A stretch of DNA of 64,000 nucleotides. It comes from CAYVWB01 sp964455395. Lineage in GTDB: Bacteria > Desulfobacterota > Desulfovibrionia > Desulfovibrionales > Desulfovibrionaceae. Location of the stretch: positions 14,971 through 78,970 of the forward strand of contig CAYVWB010000013.1 of the NCBI GenBank assembly GCA_964455395.1, in the 5' to 3' direction. A program made the position numbers and the translations under genes. The notes under the pieces are model-generated. The model was not told the DNA's origin. It saw only the letters and a program-made list of their open reading frames with translations, and searched no databases. Positions 63,054-64,000 of the stretch are shown here, in pieces; within the stretch, counting starts at the first letter, position 1, and every line of letters starts with the position of its first letter.

Positions 63054-64000
63054 CGCGCGGGCTCCTCCCCGAGCATCGCCTCAGGGGGCGCCCCCTCTCC
63101 CCACAACGGACAGACCATGACAGGCGCGCCGGTTGGCAGGCCTTCGTCCCCGGCGGGAATGCGCACCAGGCCATCCGCCTGGATCAACGTGCGCAAGAGG
63201 CCGGACGCGCCCAGCACCGGTTCGGCCGTCAGGGTCGCTCCCTCGCGGCGCAACCGCACGCGGATGTAGTCTTCCCGACCCTGCTTGGAAGCCACGTTGC
63301 GCGCCATCAGCGCGGGGATGTACGCGCGGCGGGCCCAGCCGAAGGGCGCAATCTCTCCGCTCAGGCGACGCAGGAACGGCAGACCCAAGGCGTGCATCAC
63401 CACTTGCGCGGAAGTCACCTGTCCCGGCAAGCCGAAGACGGCGACATCCCTGCCCTCCACCCGCGTGCGGGCCAGCACCAGGGGTTTGCCCGGCCGCATG
63501 GCCACGCCATGGCAGAGCAGCTCCGATTCGGGCAGCCGCTGGACAATCTCCAGGGTGAAATCCCGCGCGCCGATGGAGCTTCCTCCGGAGAGAAACACGA
63601 CATCGTGTGCAGCCACGGCGTCCCGGAGGGCCCGCTCCAGGGCGGCGGCGTCGTCCGGAACCACCCCGAGGGGGGTGGCCTGCGCGCCCACGCGGCGGAT
63701 CATGGCGGCGAGGGCCGGTCCGTTCACGTCCCGGACCTGCCCCACCCGCGGCGCGGCCGTGACGGGCGCCACTTCATCCCCTGTGGAGAGCACCGCCGCG
63801 TGGGGCCGCCGTACCGCTTGCACGGTGGTCACGCCCAGCGCTGCAAGCAGTCCCACCTCTTGAGGACGCAGCCGGAGCCCTGAGGGCAGCGCTTCCGCGC
63901 CGGCGGCCACGTCTTCCCCGCGGAGCATGACGTTCTCCCCGGGAGCCACGGCGCGACGGATCTCGATGGAGCCGCGCACCCCCCCGCCCTTGGCGTCTGC
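63050..64000 (-). CDS. moeA: Molybdopterin molybdenumtransferase MoeA, N-terminus outside window
   Basis: The frame is open to the window edge, so the 5' end is missing; about 316 residues are visible. It inserts molybdate into adenylated molybdopterin. Domain blocks: VAPGENVMLRGEDVAAG (substrate domain end), then the MoCF-binding domain AVLSTGDEV (site of ligand binding), DVNGPALAAMIRRVGA, VFLSGGSSIGARDFT, GVAMRPGKPLVLA and FGLPGQVTSAQVV (GLPG-N-P/x-V region, here Gln for Asn-Pro), and the C-terminal beta domain. The stop overlaps the ymdB start (ATGA). Confidence 0.93.
   Translation of the reverse strand, partial: ADAKGGGVRGSIEIRRAVAPGENVMLRGEDVAAGAEALPSGLRLRPQEVGLLAALGVTTVQAVRRPHAAVLSTGDEVAPVTAAPRVGQVRDVNGPALAAMIRRVGAQATPLGVVPDDAAALERALRDAVAAHDVVFLSGGSSIGARDFTLEIVQRLPESELLCHGVAMRPGKPLVLARTRVEGRDVAVFGLPGQVTSAQVVMHALGLPFLRRLSGEIAPFGWARRAYIPALMARNVASKQGREDYIRVRLRREGATLTAEPVLGASGLLRTLIQADGLVRIPAGDEGLPTGAPVMVCPLWGEGAPPEAMLGEEPAR

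Overview
This 64 kb window is high-GC, gene-dense, single-chromosome-like DNA. The gene complement (orphan flagellar hook gene behind a sigma54-type promoter, DksA-type and BON proteins, MJ0042 zinc ribbon, GabT-like aminotransferase, MoeA, many c-di-GMP proteins) best fits a motile deltaproteobacterium (Desulfobacterota) of the Desulfovibrionales type. That placement is inferred from protein style, not from a marker gene. No rRNA, tRNA, CRISPR array or insertion sequence was seen.

Layout. 0-10.5 kb: end of a MATE transporter, DUF2156 protein, gltX, a c-di-GMP-I riboswitch reading into an EAL-like/HDOD protein, a methyltransferase behind a strong sigma70-type promoter, a DksA-BON fusion, mutM, and flgE with its own sigma54-type promoter and terminator. 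10.5-18 kb (minus strand): repeat protein / zinc-ribbon ParA / possible ribbon-helix-helix operon, PilT-like ATPase, EAL-CBS-GGDEF protein, single-domain response regulator. 18-37 kb: exported and membrane proteins, mazG, CvpA, HDOD and GAF-like pair, ThiF-family protein, several small unknown proteins, a REC-PAS-GGDEF-EAL protein, a SPOR protein, a six-BON periplasmic protein, a 2-hydroxyacid dehydrogenase, family-4 uracil-DNA glycosylase and a D-glutamate cyclase-like protein.

37.2-48.7 kb looks like an accessory block. It opens with about 1 kb of non-coding, partly AT-rich DNA holding a 14-bp direct repeat in two copies 500 bp apart. It then carries an animal-type heme peroxidase, a tight three-gene operon (AGE-type alpha/alpha-barrel protein, DJ-1/PfpI protein, GH13 branching-enzyme-like protein) and, convergent to it, a SIR2 + HerA pair matching the known SIR2-HerA (Nezha) anti-phage system. 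It ends in another AT-rich patch.

48.7-64 kb returns to core-like content: PilZ protein, a periplasmic solute-binding domain fused to what looks like a catalytically dead cytidine deaminase (the most unusual protein here), an unknown protein, cinA-thpR-aminotransferase operon, a hybrid histidine kinase, an unknown gene behind a near-consensus sigma54 site, a universal stress protein, hisC-cmk, and moeA-ymdB-tyrS.

A theme is c-di-GMP: one riboswitch, two GGDEF/EAL proteins, one degenerate EAL-HDOD protein and one PilZ protein, alongside flagellar and PilT-like genes. Gene starts were moved inward from the longest open frame wherever a good ribosome binding site and family start supported it.
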